This document shows positions 7,934-16,564 of a DNA stretch of 64,000 nucleotides, in pieces. This stretch comes from Kushneria konosiri (lineage in GTDB: Bacteria; Pseudomonadota; Gammaproteobacteria; Pseudomonadales; Halomonadaceae). The notes below the pieces were generated by a model. That model did not search any database. It saw only the letters and a list, made by a program, of their open reading frames with translations, and was not told the origin of the DNA. The stretch spans positions 2,666,001 to 2,730,000 of the forward strand of contig NZ_CP021323.1 in assembly GCF_002155145.1 (NCBI RefSeq), in the 5' to 3' direction. A program made the position numbers and the translations under genes. Position 1 is the stretch's first letter. Each line of letters begins with the position of its first letter.

Positions 7934-9187
7934 TCATGGCGTCAGGGTATCCAGTGCGCGGCCCAGGCGTGAAAGACCTTCCTCCAGAATCTCGGGTTCG
8001 ATGGTCAGAGGCGGAAAAAGTCGCAGTATATTGCGCTTTCGACCGCTGGGCATCAGGAGCAGGCCATGCTCACGCGCTGTGGACACCAGCGCTGCCAGGT
8101 GTTCGCTGCCACTCGCGTTGCAGGTATCTTCAAACACGATGCCGCGCATGGCCCCGATGCCGGTAATGGCACCAATCATTGGATAGCGCTGGCTGTCCTG
8201 CCAGGTGTGGTAATGCGCCAAAATGGCTAAAGCCACTGTCTGCGACCAGCGTGCCAGATTGTCCTCGCTCATCAATTCGATGACCTTGAGAGCCGCGGCG
8301 CAGGCCAGCGCATTACCGGAGTACGTGCCACCAAGGCCGCCTTTCGGCACAGCGTTCATCAGCTCTGCTCGCCCGGCAACAGCGGCAAGAGGAACGCCTG
8401 CGGCCATGCTCTTGCCCATCAACAAAAGGTCCGGTTCGACCTCAAGATGTGAAAAGGCAAAGCGCTCGCCGGTACGTCCAAAACCACATTGAATCTCATC
8501 GAAAATCAGGACGATGCCATGATGATTACAGAAATCGCGCAGATGGCGGGCAAAGCCGGGGCTGAGTCTGCGAAAGCCTCCTTCTCCCTGGACCGGTTCG
8601 ACGATGACACAGGCAATTTCGTCAACGGGCAATGACACCTCGCAGAGCCTGACAAGGGCAGCACTCGCCTCGGCATCGGTAACATCATTGTCCGGGCTCG
8701 GGAAGGGCAGGTGATATACCGGGCCTGGCAGGCTGCCCATGCTCTGCTTGTAGGGCTTCACCTTGCCGTTCAGATTGAGCGCGGCGAGCGTTCGACCATG
8801 AAACCCATCATCGAAGGCGATCACCGCCTCGCGGCCGGTGTGAGCGCGAGCAATTTTCAGCGCGTTTTCGGTGGCTTCGGCGCCGCTGTTGGTGAGCATG
8901 GTCGTCAACGGATAGGAGACGGGTACGAACGTATCCAGTGCCGCGACAAGGTCGAGATAGCCGCCATGCGGCGTGGCGTTAAAGGCCGCATGAATCAGAC
9001 GGTCGACCTGATGGTGCAGGGCGGTGCGAATGGCTGGATGGCCATGGCCCAGGTTGTGGACGCCGATGCCGGCCACGAAGTCGATATAACGGTGACCCTG
9101 GCTGTCCCACACTTCAGCATTGACACCCTGTTCGATGCGAAGTGGGTGCACGATGCCGAGGGCGCTGCTGACATGCGGAAATTCCAT
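7934..9187 (-). CDS. Class III PLP aminotransferase (probable 2-aminoadipate or omega-amino acid transaminase)
   Basis: The 417-residue fold-type I aminotransferase resembles 4-aminobutyrate/acetylornithine transaminases. Visible motifs are GIGVHNLGHGHP near the N-terminus, TNSGAEATENALKIAR, the EPVQGEGGF block, FDEIQCGFGRTG (the PLP-ring aspartate) and Lys259 in LLMGKSMAAG, which forms the Schiff base. The context (HglS downstream, AmaA/AmaB opposite) suggests that it converts 2-aminoadipate to 2-oxoadipate. Members of this class also act on lysine (6-aminotransferase), 5-aminovalerate or GABA, and sequence alone does not decide. The 159-base gap to hglS has no obvious terminator, so co-transcription is likely. 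Start at ATG 9187 (MEFPHVSSALG). Confidence 0.82.
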   Translation of the reverse strand: MEFPHVSSALGIVHPLRIEQGVNAEVWDSQGHRYIDFVAGIGVHNLGHGHPAIRTALHHQVDRLIHAAFNATPHGGYLDLVAALDTFVPVSYPLTTMLTNSGAEATENALKIARAHTGREAVIAFDDGFHGRTLAALNLNGKVKPYKQSMGSLPGPVYHLPFPSPDNDVTDAEASAALVRLCEVSLPVDEIACVIVEPVQGEGGFRRLSPGFARHLRDFCNHHGIVLIFDEIQCGFGRTGERFAFSHLEVEPDLLLMGKSMAAGVPLAAVAGRAELMNAVPKGGLGGTYSGNALACAAALKVIELMSEDNLARWSQTVALAILAHYHTWQDSQRYPMIGAITGIGAMRGIVFEDTCNASGSEHLAALVSTAREHGLLLMPSGRKRNILRLFPPLTIEPEILEEGLSRLGRALDTLTP

Positions 9188-9313
9188 GGAGGCTTACCTG
9201 TCTGGCGTGTCGGAGGTTCGAAAATCGAAAGTCCGATTATCAAAGCAGCAGGCGTGAGAACGCTTCAAACGAAAAAAAACGTCCTGGTCATTCCATAATT
9301 TCCGGTGTTGCCT

Positions 9314-10243
9314 TTATCGGGGAGCTGGTGGGCCTGGCAAAGTCTCGGTCGCGGGATATATCAGATGTGATTTCATCCAGTCGATGAAGCCTCGAACCCG
9401 GGGGACATCACCCTTGTTTTCAGGATAGGCGAGGTAGTAGGCGTCCGAACTGGTCTGTACATGGGGCCAGGCGATGGACAGCATGCCCTGTTCCAGCTCC
9501 TCTTCAGCGAGAAAGCGCGGTACCAGCGCAACACCGCAGCCTACACGCGCCGCGCGCAGCAGCATCTCGAACGTATCAAATCGCGGGCCATGATAACTGT
9601 GACGGGTATAGAGTCCCTGGTCATCAAACCAGGCATGCCAGGACTCCGGCCGGGAGGCGCTTTGTAACAGCACCAGGCGAGTGAGGTCGAGGGCCTCAAC
9701 GAAACCACCGGCAGGCAGCAGCGACGGCGCGCAGACCGCGACTATTTCCTCATTGAGCATGTGAATGCAGTTCGCTCGTGGCCAGACGCCGCGCCCATAG
9801 AAAAAGGCGGCATCGATTCGCTCCTGATCCAGGTCAAAGGGCTCCGAGCGGATGCTGATATTCAGATAGATCGAGGGATGCTGGAGTCGGAAACCCTTGA
9901 GGCGAGGCACCAGCCAGCGAGAACCGAAGGTGGGCAGGGTGGAAACGTTGAGAACGTCACTTTCTCCGCCATAGGACTGCATATAGCGCGTCGACATCTC
10001 GACCTGGGCCAGTACCTTGCGTACTTCGGTCAGGTAAAGAGAGCCTTCCGGTGTGACCTGCAGACGCCGTCTGACGCGCTGAAAGAGAGGATGTTCGAGA
10101 ATGGCTTCAAGCTGTGCGACCTGCTTGCTGACGGCACTCTGGGTCAGGTTAAGCTCATCGGCAGCTCGGGTGAAGCTCAAATGCCGTGCGGCGGCCTCAA
10201 AGCATTGCATGCCGGTCAGGGTGGGAAGATGGCGACGATTCAT
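9314..10243 (-). CDS. LysR-family (GcvA-like) transcriptional regulator
   Basis: The protein has 309 residues from ATG 10243 (MNRRHLPTLTGMQCFEAAARH). The frame stays open upstream to 10837, but that extension is low-quality sequence over a promoter, so the inner start is chosen. The winged HTH is at residues 15-65 (SFTRAADELNLTQSAVSKQV), followed by a LysR substrate domain with the GcvA-like pattern STLPTFGSRWLVPRL and a GVALVPRFLA ending. It is transcribed in the direction of the aminotransferase and divergently from amaB, so it probably controls both sides in response to a lysine-pathway intermediate. Candidate operators are the two copies of ACGTT-N7-AACGT upstream. Confidence 0.88.
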   Translation of the reverse strand: MNRRHLPTLTGMQCFEAAARHLSFTRAADELNLTQSAVSKQVAQLEAILEHPLFQRVRRRLQVTPEGSLYLTEVRKVLAQVEMSTRYMQSYGGESDVLNVSTLPTFGSRWLVPRLKGFRLQHPSIYLNISIRSEPFDLDQERIDAAFFYGRGVWPRANCIHMLNEEIVAVCAPSLLPAGGFVEALDLTRLVLLQSASRPESWHAWFDDQGLYTRHSYHGPRFDTFEMLLRAARVGCGVALVPRFLAEEELEQGMLSIAWPHVQTSSDAYYLAYPENKGDVPRVRGFIDWMKSHLIYPATETLPGPPAPR

Positions 10244-10272
10244 GGCAGCCTGCTGGCGGAAAAAAGAGAATG

Positions 10273-10289
10273 ACGTTGGTATAAAACGT
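10273..10289. promoter_or_regulatory. Candidate LysR operator, lysR-proximal copy
   Basis: ACGTT-GGTATAA-AACGT is a perfect 5-base dyad with a 7-base centre and contains a T-N11-A spacing typical of LysR-type sites. It is 30 bases upstream of the lysR ATG, as expected for autoregulation. Binding by this regulator is an inference. Confidence 0.5.
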
Positions 10290-10774
10290 CGCTTGTGACG
10301 CGTCAATGGCTGACGTGATACTTGCAGCTGCAGGCGGGTTTTTCCGACGTCAGCAGAGCAATACGCTCGATGAAGGCCTCGTCTGCCTCGAGTCGGTTTC
10401 ATACCAATCCTGGCAGGGCACCCGCAATGCTGTCTCATCCATTGGTCGCCAGGCGTCAGGCCGATTCTGATGGCCAGTCCGAGTTTACGCTTCATTCCCG
10501 ATCTGATCATCGAGACCTGCGATCCACCTTTTCTTCGGGCTCGTTCCGCCCTTTGGAGCACCACGGCGTGGATCGCTGTTCGCTGATGCAGAGGACAGGA
10601 TTCTCCCAGCCGGGCCCCTTTATTGTCGAATTGTTGCAGCTCAATACACTTCTGAGCGCCGACAGGTTCTTGTTGCCCGACCCTGGTCGAACGTCGGTAT
10701 CGCCGCTGCAAAATACGACAGGACACTGAAGGAAGGCGGTTAATGGCAGCCTGCTGACAGGAAAAAAAGGAATG

Positions 10775-10791
10775 ATGTTGGTATAAAACGT
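10775..10791. promoter_or_regulatory. Candidate LysR operator, amaB-proximal copy
   Basis: ATGTT-GGTATAA-AACGT repeats the lysR-proximal site with one arm base changed. It ends 72 bases before the amaB ATG, a position suited to activation of amaB. Confidence 0.5.
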
Positions 10792-10863
10792 CGTTTGTGC
10801 CGCGTCGAAGGCCAACGTAATACTGCGCCGACACCATTTTCGTTCCGGTAGCAGGAGAACAAC

Positions 10864-12357
10864 ATGATCGACGAGATTCTCGATCGCCTCGGCGTGGCCC
10901 CCTCGGATTATCGTGAAGGCGATTACGTGGTCACTTCGCCCACCGACGGTGGCGAGCTGGGTCGGGTCAGCAACGAGTCCGCGGCGGCAGTAACGGCGCG
11001 CATCGATCGTGCCGAGCGCGCCTTCGCTGCCTGGCGTCAGGTCCCGGCGCCGCGGCGCGGCGAGCTGGTGCGCCTTTTCGGCGAGCAGCTTCGTCGTCAC
11101 AAGGAGGATCTTGGGGCGCTGGTCACGCTTGAGTGCGGCAAGATCTATCAGGAAGGACTGGGCGAAGTTCAGGAGATGATCGACATCTGTGATCTCGCGG
11201 TCGGCCAGTCACGCCAGCTCTATGGTCTCACCATTGCCTCCGAGCGCCCGGGTCACCATATGCGCGAAAGCTGGCACCCGCTCGGGCCGATCGGCCTGAT
11301 CACCGCCTTCAATTTCCCGGTCGCCCCTTGGGCCTGGAACGCCGCACTGGCACTGGTATGCGGTAACAGCCTGCTGTGGAAGCCTTCCGAAAAAACACCG
11401 CTGTGTGCACTGGCCTGTCAGGCGTTGCTGGAGCGCGCCATGGCCGAGTTTGGTGATGATGCTCCGGCGGATCTGAGCCAGGTCATCATCGGTGAGCGTG
11501 AAGCCGGCGAAGCCCTCACCGACGATCCGCGCGTACCTTTGATCAGTGCCACCGGCAGCACGCGCATGGGTCGTGAAGTCGCGCCCAGAGTTGCTGCACG
11601 TTTCGGTCGCAGCATTCTTGAGCTGGGCGGCAACAATGCCATGATTCTGGCGCCCAGCGCCGATCTGGATATGGCCGTTCGCGGCATTTTGTTTTCGGCG
11701 GTGGGCACCGCCGGCCAGCGCTGCACCACCCTGCGCCGCCTGATCGTCCACGAGTCGGTGCGCGATGAAGTGGTCGAGCGGATCAAGAAGGCTTATGCCA
11801 ACGTCACCATCGGTGATCCGATGGAAGGCAATCTGGTTGGTCCGCTGATTGATGCCCAGGCCTTCGATCAGATGCAGTCGGTACTTGAAAAGGCGCGTCA
11901 GCAGGGCGCAAAGGTATTCGGCGGCGAGCGCCAGCTGGCCGATACCTACCCCGACGGCTACTACGTCTCGCCGGCGATTGTCGAGGTCGCCGAGCAGGAT
12001 GAGCTGGTCAGGCACGAAACCTTCGCACCGATCCTTTACGTGCTCAGTTATCGCGACTTCGACCAGGCGCTGGCGCTCAATAACGATGTGCCGCAGGGGC
12101 TGTCGTCATGCATCTTCACCACCGACGTGCGGGAGGCGGAAGCCTTCGTCTCCGATCAGGGCAGTGACTGCGGCATCGCCAACGTCAACATCGGCCCCAG
12201 CGGCGCCGAGATCGGTGGCGCCTTCGGCGGTGAAAAGGAGACCGGTGGCGGGCGTGAGTCCGGTTCCGATGTCTGGAAAAGCTACATGCGCCGCCAGACC
12301 AATACCGTCAACTACTCGCGCGAGCTGCCGCTGGCTCAGGGCATCAAGTTCGATTGA
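10864..12357 (+). CDS. amaB: Aminoadipate semialdehyde / piperideine-6-carboxylate dehydrogenase
   Basis: The 497-residue aldehyde dehydrogenase belongs to the ALDH7 (antiquitin/AmaB) branch. It oxidises L-2-aminoadipate-6-semialdehyde (in equilibrium with piperideine-6-carboxylate) to L-2-aminoadipate using NAD(P)+. Diagnostic blocks are ASERPGHHMRESWHPLG, NAD-site FNFPVAPWAWN and KPSEKTPL, catalytic base Glu253 in ELGGNNAM, and nucleophile Cys287 in AGQRCTTLRR. The ending GAFGGEKETGGGRESGSDVWK is typical of ALDH7. AGGAG lies 6-10 bases before the ATG. It leads the plus-strand set amaB-nhaC-like-amaA, divergent from the LysR regulator. Full length, no defects seen. Confidence 0.93.
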   Translation: MIDEILDRLGVAPSDYREGDYVVTSPTDGGELGRVSNESAAAVTARIDRAERAFAAWRQVPAPRRGELVRLFGEQLRRHKEDLGALVTLECGKIYQEGLGEVQEMIDICDLAVGQSRQLYGLTIASERPGHHMRESWHPLGPIGLITAFNFPVAPWAWNAALALVCGNSLLWKPSEKTPLCALACQALLERAMAEFGDDAPADLSQVIIGEREAGEALTDDPRVPLISATGSTRMGREVAPRVAARFGRSILELGGNNAMILAPSADLDMAVRGILFSAVGTAGQRCTTLRRLIVHESVRDEVVERIKKAYANVTIGDPMEGNLVGPLIDAQAFDQMQSVLEKARQQGAKVFGGERQLADTYPDGYYVSPAIVEVAEQDELVRHETFAPILYVLSYRDFDQALALNNDVPQGLSSCIFTTDVREAEAFVSDQGSDCGIANVNIGPSGAEIGGAFGGEKETGGGRESGSDVWKSYMRRQTNTVNYSRELPLAQGIKFD

Positions 12358-12456
12358 AACCCCGCCGGAGCGCGCCTCGCGCTCCGGCACCCCTTCCAGC
12401 ATATTCCCAACGCGATCCCCAGCCTGTGCGCCAATAACAACTCCGGGAGAAGGTTG

Positions 12457-13941
12457 ATGAGTGATAACGTCCGTGTAGGGCCCATCCCCAGTCTGCCGAT
12501 GGCTCTGGCACCGCTACTGCTGACCGTGGCGCTGCTGATGACGCAGTTTTTCGTCTTTGGTGACTTCACGCCGCACATCCCGCTTGCCTGCGGCATTCTG
12601 ATCTGCGCCTTCTTTGCGCGCCTGCGTGGCATCGCCTGGACGAGCGTTGAAGCGTCGATGCTCAAGGTGATCAAGCTTGGCCTGCCGGCAATTCTGATCC
12701 TGCTTGCAGTAGGCATGCTGATCGGCACCTGGATTCTTTCGGGCACGGTACCGACGCTCATCTACTACGGCATCAATCTGGTATCGCCTGGCTGGTTTTT
12801 GATCGCCACCTGTCTGATCAGCTCGCTGATTTCGCTTGCCGTGGGCACCTCCTGGGGGACGATAGGCACTGTTGGTCTGGCGCTGATGGGGATCGGTCAG
12901 GGGCTGGGTATCCCGGTCTATCTGACTGCGGGTGCGCTGGTTTCCGGTGCCTTTTTCGGTGACAAGATGTCGCCGCTTTCCGATACCACCAATCTCACTC
13001 CGGCGGTCTGTGAGACCGATCTGTGGACCCATATCAAGAGCATGATGGCGACCACGGTGCCGGCGATGACGCTGGCGCTGCTGATCTATGGCTGGCTGGG
13101 TGCCGGCTATGCCGATCAGCTGGTCGACGCCGGCGGCATCGATACGTTGCGTCAGACGTTGACCGATCACTTTACCCTGAGCTGGGTCACACTGATTCCC
13201 CCTGTGGTGGTCATCTCGCTGTCGATGGCCAGGCTGCCGCCGTTTCCCACCATCTTTGGCGGCGCTGCGCTTGGCGGTGTGATCGCGATCCTGCTGCAGG
13301 GCAGCGACGTACAGGCAGTGTTTAATGTGATGCAAAACGGCTATGTCGCGGAAACCGGTAACGAGGCAATGGACACGCTGCTCTCCAAGGGCGGAGCGAT
13401 GTCGATGACCTGGGTGGTGACGCTGACCCTGTTTGCGCTCGGGTTTACCGGAATGCTTGAAGCCTACGGCACCATCGACGCGATCATGACTCACCTGGCC
13501 CGGCTGATGCGCGGTCGCTTCAGCATGGTGCTGACCAGCTCGGTCACTACCGCTTCGGTGGGCGTGGTGGTTGGTGACGTCTATACCACGCTGGTACTGC
13601 CGGGGCGTCTGCTGCATGGACAGTACAAGAAGATGGGTTATCGCACCTCAGTGCTGTCGCGCACCATTGAGGATAACGGCACGCTGCTGTCGCCGCTGAT
13701 CCCCTGGAACATGGGTGGAAGTTTTGTCGCTGCCACCACTGGCGTGCCAACCCTGCTCTATGCGCCATTCGCCTTTGCCTGCTGGCTGTCGCCGCTGTTT
13801 GGTCTGCTATGGGCCCTGCTGGGCAGGTTCGTTCCGAAAGACAATACCAGCGGAGCGAACGCTTCGGCGCCGTCAGCTGAGCTGGACAAAAAAGGCGGCA
13901 ACAATACAACCCGGTCACATGAACTCGCCAGTGATACCTGA
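12457..13941 (+). CDS. NhaC-family Na+/H+ antiporter-like carrier, candidate lysine/pipecolate transporter
   Basis: The protein has 494 residues starting at ATG 12457. A TTG three bases earlier is in frame but unnecessary, since GGGAGAAGG precedes the ATG. There are about ten to twelve hydrophobic segments, and the NhaC-type core blocks SWGTIGTVGLALMGIG, FFGDKMSPLSDTTNL and EDNGTLLSPLIPWN are visible. The family exchanges Na+ for H+, and some relatives exchange amino acids or organic acids (e.g. malate/lactate MleN, lysine-associated forms). Its position between amaB and amaA, 100 bases after amaB and 30 before amaA, suggests import of a pathway substrate. That is inference, and pure Na+ homeostasis is possible. 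Confidence 0.85.
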   Translation: MSDNVRVGPIPSLPMALAPLLLTVALLMTQFFVFGDFTPHIPLACGILICAFFARLRGIAWTSVEASMLKVIKLGLPAILILLAVGMLIGTWILSGTVPTLIYYGINLVSPGWFLIATCLISSLISLAVGTSWGTIGTVGLALMGIGQGLGIPVYLTAGALVSGAFFGDKMSPLSDTTNLTPAVCETDLWTHIKSMMATTVPAMTLALLIYGWLGAGYADQLVDAGGIDTLRQTLTDHFTLSWVTLIPPVVVISLSMARLPPFPTIFGGAALGGVIAILLQGSDVQAVFNVMQNGYVAETGNEAMDTLLSKGGAMSMTWVVTLTLFALGFTGMLEAYGTIDAIMTHLARLMRGRFSMVLTSSVTTASVGVVVGDVYTTLVLPGRLLHGQYKKMGYRTSVLSRTIEDNGTLLSPLIPWNMGGSFVAATTGVPTLLYAPFAFACWLSPLFGLLWALLGRFVPKDNTSGANASAPSAELDKKGGNNTTRSHELASDT

Positions 13942-13971
13942 GCCAGACGCGTTGAGACAGAAGGAGGAATC

Positions 13972-15252
13972 ATGCAGGAACAGTGTCTTTGGGCCGTCAA
14001 CGCTATTGAGGATGCGCCGTCTACCAGACCGCTCGGCGAGTCGATTCGCCGTGATGTTTGTGTCATCGGCGGCGGTATTACGGGGCTTTCCACCGCCCTG
14101 CATCTGGCCGAGCGTGGTATTGAAGTGGCTGTGCTGGAAGCCGGTGAGATTCCCGCCGGCGGTTCGGGGCGCAGTGTCGGGCTGGTCAATGCCGGGCTGT
14201 GGGTGCCGCCGGACGATATCGTCAAGGCTCTGGGGCAGGAGGATGGCGAGCAGGCCAACCGGGTGCTGGGTGAAGCCCCATCGCGAGTGTTTGAGCTGAT
14301 CGAGCGCTACGCCATTCAGTGTCATTCCACACGTACCGGAACCCTTCATCTTGGCCATAATCGCAAGGGGTGTGACGAGCTGGCCCGGCGCAGGGACCAG
14401 CTCGCCTCTCGCGGTGCGCCGGTAGAGCTGGTCGAAGGAGAGGCATGTGAGCGAATGACCGGTACCCGGCAGATTCACGCGGCGTTGCTCGATCGCCGTG
14501 CCGGTACGGTAAATCCTGCCGAGTATACTCGTGGTCTGGCTCGGGCTGCCCTGCAGGCGGGTGCTGAACTCTATGTCCACAGTGCAGCGACCGGTATTCA
14601 GCGTGAGGGAAATGCCTGGCGCGTCACAACGGCCCATGGCAGCGTACTGGCGGAAAAGGTGGTTCTGGCGACCAATGCCTACACTCGTGACGAATGGAAT
14701 GAGGCTCGGAAACACTTTTTCGTCGGCAACTATCTTCAGGTGTCCTCCAGGCCGCTGAGCAGTGAGGCAGCCCGGGCCATACTGCCTGATCGTCAGGGTG
14801 CCTGGGATACGCGGACGGTGCTCTCGAGTATCCGACGCGACAGTGAGGGGCGGTTGATACTGGGGAGCCTTGGAAAGGGTGAAGGGCGGCCTCGGGCCTA
14901 TCTGAAATGCTGGGCCGATCGCATTGCCCAGCACTATTTTCCAGCGCTGGGCAGTCTGGAATGGGAGTATACCTGGAGCGGTCGTGTGGCCTTCACGCCG
15001 GATCACACCCTTCGTATCCTCGAGCCAGCGCCAGGGCTTTTGACGGCCTGCGGTTACAATGGACGTGGTATCACCACCGGTACCGTTGTCGGTATCGGCT
15101 TTGCCAAATATCTTGATGAAAAGGATGAAGGTCAGTTGCCGCTACCGATTCGTCGACGTGATCCTGTCAGGGGTCGCTCACTCTGGAGCGCGGCCTATGA
15201 AAGCGGCTTTACGCTCTATCATGCGGGGCAGTGCCTGCGTGTACTGATCTGA
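13972..15252 (+). CDS. amaA: FAD-dependent oxidase, L-pipecolate oxidase type
   Basis: The 426-residue DAO-family flavoprotein has the FAD-binding GxGxxG motif at the N-terminus (VIGGGITGLSTALHLAERG, about residues 31-50), then GGSGRSVGLVNAG and a C-terminal FAD-contact block CGYNGRGITTGT. AmaA oxidises L-pipecolate to piperideine-6-carboxylate, the AmaB substrate. Relatives include gamma-glutamylputrescine oxidase (PuuB), so the assignment relies on the partnership with amaB. A strong AAGGAGGA site precedes ATG 13972. It is the last gene of the plus-strand unit. No clear terminator follows. Confidence 0.83.
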   Translation: MQEQCLWAVNAIEDAPSTRPLGESIRRDVCVIGGGITGLSTALHLAERGIEVAVLEAGEIPAGGSGRSVGLVNAGLWVPPDDIVKALGQEDGEQANRVLGEAPSRVFELIERYAIQCHSTRTGTLHLGHNRKGCDELARRRDQLASRGAPVELVEGEACERMTGTRQIHAALLDRRAGTVNPAEYTRGLARAALQAGAELYVHSAATGIQREGNAWRVTTAHGSVLAEKVVLATNAYTRDEWNEARKHFFVGNYLQVSSRPLSSEAARAILPDRQGAWDTRTVLSSIRRDSEGRLILGSLGKGEGRPRAYLKCWADRIAQHYFPALGSLEWEYTWSGRVAFTPDHTLRILEPAPGLLTACGYNGRGITTGTVVGIGFAKYLDEKDEGQLPLPIRRRDPVRGRSLWSAAYESGFTLYHAGQCLRVLI

Positions 15253-15471
15253 ACAGGACCGGCCCTGCTCAATTGAGCCGCGGGACAGGCTATCGGCCGA
15301 GCGCCATCGGCCAGTGGTGGGGCATGGACGCCTTAAGTGCTTCTCGGTGTCGTGGTGTCCGGGCAAGTGGTGTCAGAAGACCATGAGAGAAGATAGAGAA
15401 TGTCAGGGTCGCAGGCGGCTTTTGCAGCAGACCTTTCGGCAGTGAGCGTTCAGCACATATTCGGCGTGACG

Positions 15472-15888
15472 CTATGGCTCCCCGTTCTCATTACCTTCAA
15501 GAGGATCATGGCAGACACAGCAAAGCTTGTTGCCATCGGGGTCACGCAAGTAAGCGCCATAGAAATAGTCATGGTATTGCGATCGCAGGGCCGGAGCGCC
15601 CTCGTCGGTGGCGCCCAGGGCTATTCCGATAGCGTAAAACTGGTCAACAATCTCGTGACTGTGGGCCCTGAAGGCAATCATTGTGCCGTTGCCCGCAGTG
15701 GCATCTCTCTGGTCAAAGGGATGGCAGACAAGGAACAGGGTTTTTTCCTGTGGGGCGGCGTAGCATAGCCATCGGTGATCAGTGTCATCATCTTCATGGC
15801 GATAAAGACCAAGGCAATCCAGTAGTGGATCATAAAACTCCCTGGCTTGTACCAGATCACTACTTCCTACCATGACATGGCTCAGCAT
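15472..15888 (-). CDS. VOC-family (glyoxalase/bleomycin-resistance) protein
   Basis: The protein has 138 residues when started at ATG 15888 (MLSHVMVGSSDL), the normal beginning of these single-domain proteins. An upstream in-frame start at 15936 adds 16 uncharacteristic residues. The pattern is typical: LSHVMVGSSDLVQAREFYDPLLDCLG, the central HPFDQRDATAGNGTMIAF and the C-terminal YGAYLRDPDGNKLCCVCH with the conserved acidic/metal site region. The substrate cannot be told; family members act in glyoxal detoxification, dioxygenation or antibiotic binding. It stands alone on the minus strand between unrelated genes. Confidence 0.8.
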   Translation of the reverse strand: MLSHVMVGSSDLVQAREFYDPLLDCLGLYRHEDDDTDHRWLCYAAPQEKTLFLVCHPFDQRDATAGNGTMIAFRAHSHEIVDQFYAIGIALGATDEGAPALRSQYHDYFYGAYLRDPDGNKLCCVCHDPLEGNENGEP

Positions 15889-16564
15889 GACTTTTGAACT
15901 CCAGCATCTGCTGCTCTGACAGGCATGATTTTTCATAGCCTATGTTAAGGCTATCACGTCGTGTCATCATGATTGAACGAGCATGTAATAACAGTGCTGG
16001 AAAGGCTGGATTAGTAGTGAAAGCCGTGTAACTGAAGCGTCGTTGAATGGGCCGCTGACGAAACTCGTATTTTCAGCTTTAAAAAAATCGCGGTTACTGT
16101 CCGAAGACAGCAACCGCGCTCAGCTTCCATGCTCGTGAAAGCAGTCCATGCTTCTAGTGCTCCATGCACGATGTGGATCCTTCCACCTGATCAGATTATT
16201 CGCCCTGAAAGTGACGTGCCATAGCGTTTGTATAAAAAAGCCCCCAATTTGGCATCGTTTATAAAATAACTCGGGTTATTGTTCTGGTTTATTAATCCTG
16301 CTTCTTGAGCGATTATCGATGCGTGGGCTCAGGTGAACAACGACATGAGATCACGCAGCAGTTGAAGGGTATTGCTGATAGCTTCTGCCATAAAAGACTT
16401 CTCCATGAAGAGGGCGGGTTGCCGAGAATGCTCGATCAGGTCCAGATCATTACTGCCCGGCGCCACGGGCGATGGTCAGGCTGGAGTGACCATGGGAGTT
16501 GCCTTTCGGGCAGCGGCCGCCGGAAATGGATGGTGCCGCTACATTATGGCGTGACGCCACGCCA
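15889..16564. other. Gene-poor stretch with a minus-strand terminator
   Basis: This 676-base region has no convincing protein gene. Plus-strand frames at 16305-16580 and 16372-16554 lack ribosome sites and have shadow-like composition. It contains the strong hairpin at 16089-16118 and an AT-rich segment near 16230-16300 with a small AATAAC/GTTATT dyad (16265-16280) that could be promoter DNA. Confidence 0.5.
16081..16118 (-). terminator. Intrinsic terminator for a minus-strand transcript
   Basis: CGCGGTT-A-CTGTC (16089-16101) pairs with GACAG-C-AACCGCG (16106-16118) around a CGAA tetraloop. On the minus strand the hairpin is followed by seven U residues (16087-16081). The nearest minus-strand gene upstream ends at 16565, about 450 bases away, so it may end a long 3' UTR or a small RNA. 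Confidence 0.75.

Larger units (their letters stand above)
10244..10863. promoter_or_regulatory. Divergent lysR/amaB control region with duplicated promoter segment
   Basis: The 620-base region contains no convincing gene. Bases 10242-10320 and 10741-10822 are imperfect direct repeats (roughly four of five bases match by eye). Each begins at the lysR start region (GGCAGCCTGCTG) and includes the same TTGGTATAAAACGTCG block. The distal copy even keeps the first few lysR codon positions, but with ATT in place of ATG. It looks like the remains of a tandem lysR promoter duplication. The distal copy now lies just upstream of amaB. Confidence 0.7.

Noticed and set aside
9314-10837. 507-residue reading of the LysR gene
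   Set aside because: The first 198 residues have no family character and lie over a duplicated promoter segment. The LysR HTH begins at MNRRHLPTL, so the start is 10243.
12514-13617. 367-residue minus-strand ORF across the NhaC-like gene
   Set aside because: His/Gln/Arg-rich antisense of membrane segments; no start signal and no family features.
13915-15006. 363-residue minus-strand ORF across amaA
   Set aside because: Antisense to a complete FAD oxidase; a shadow frame.
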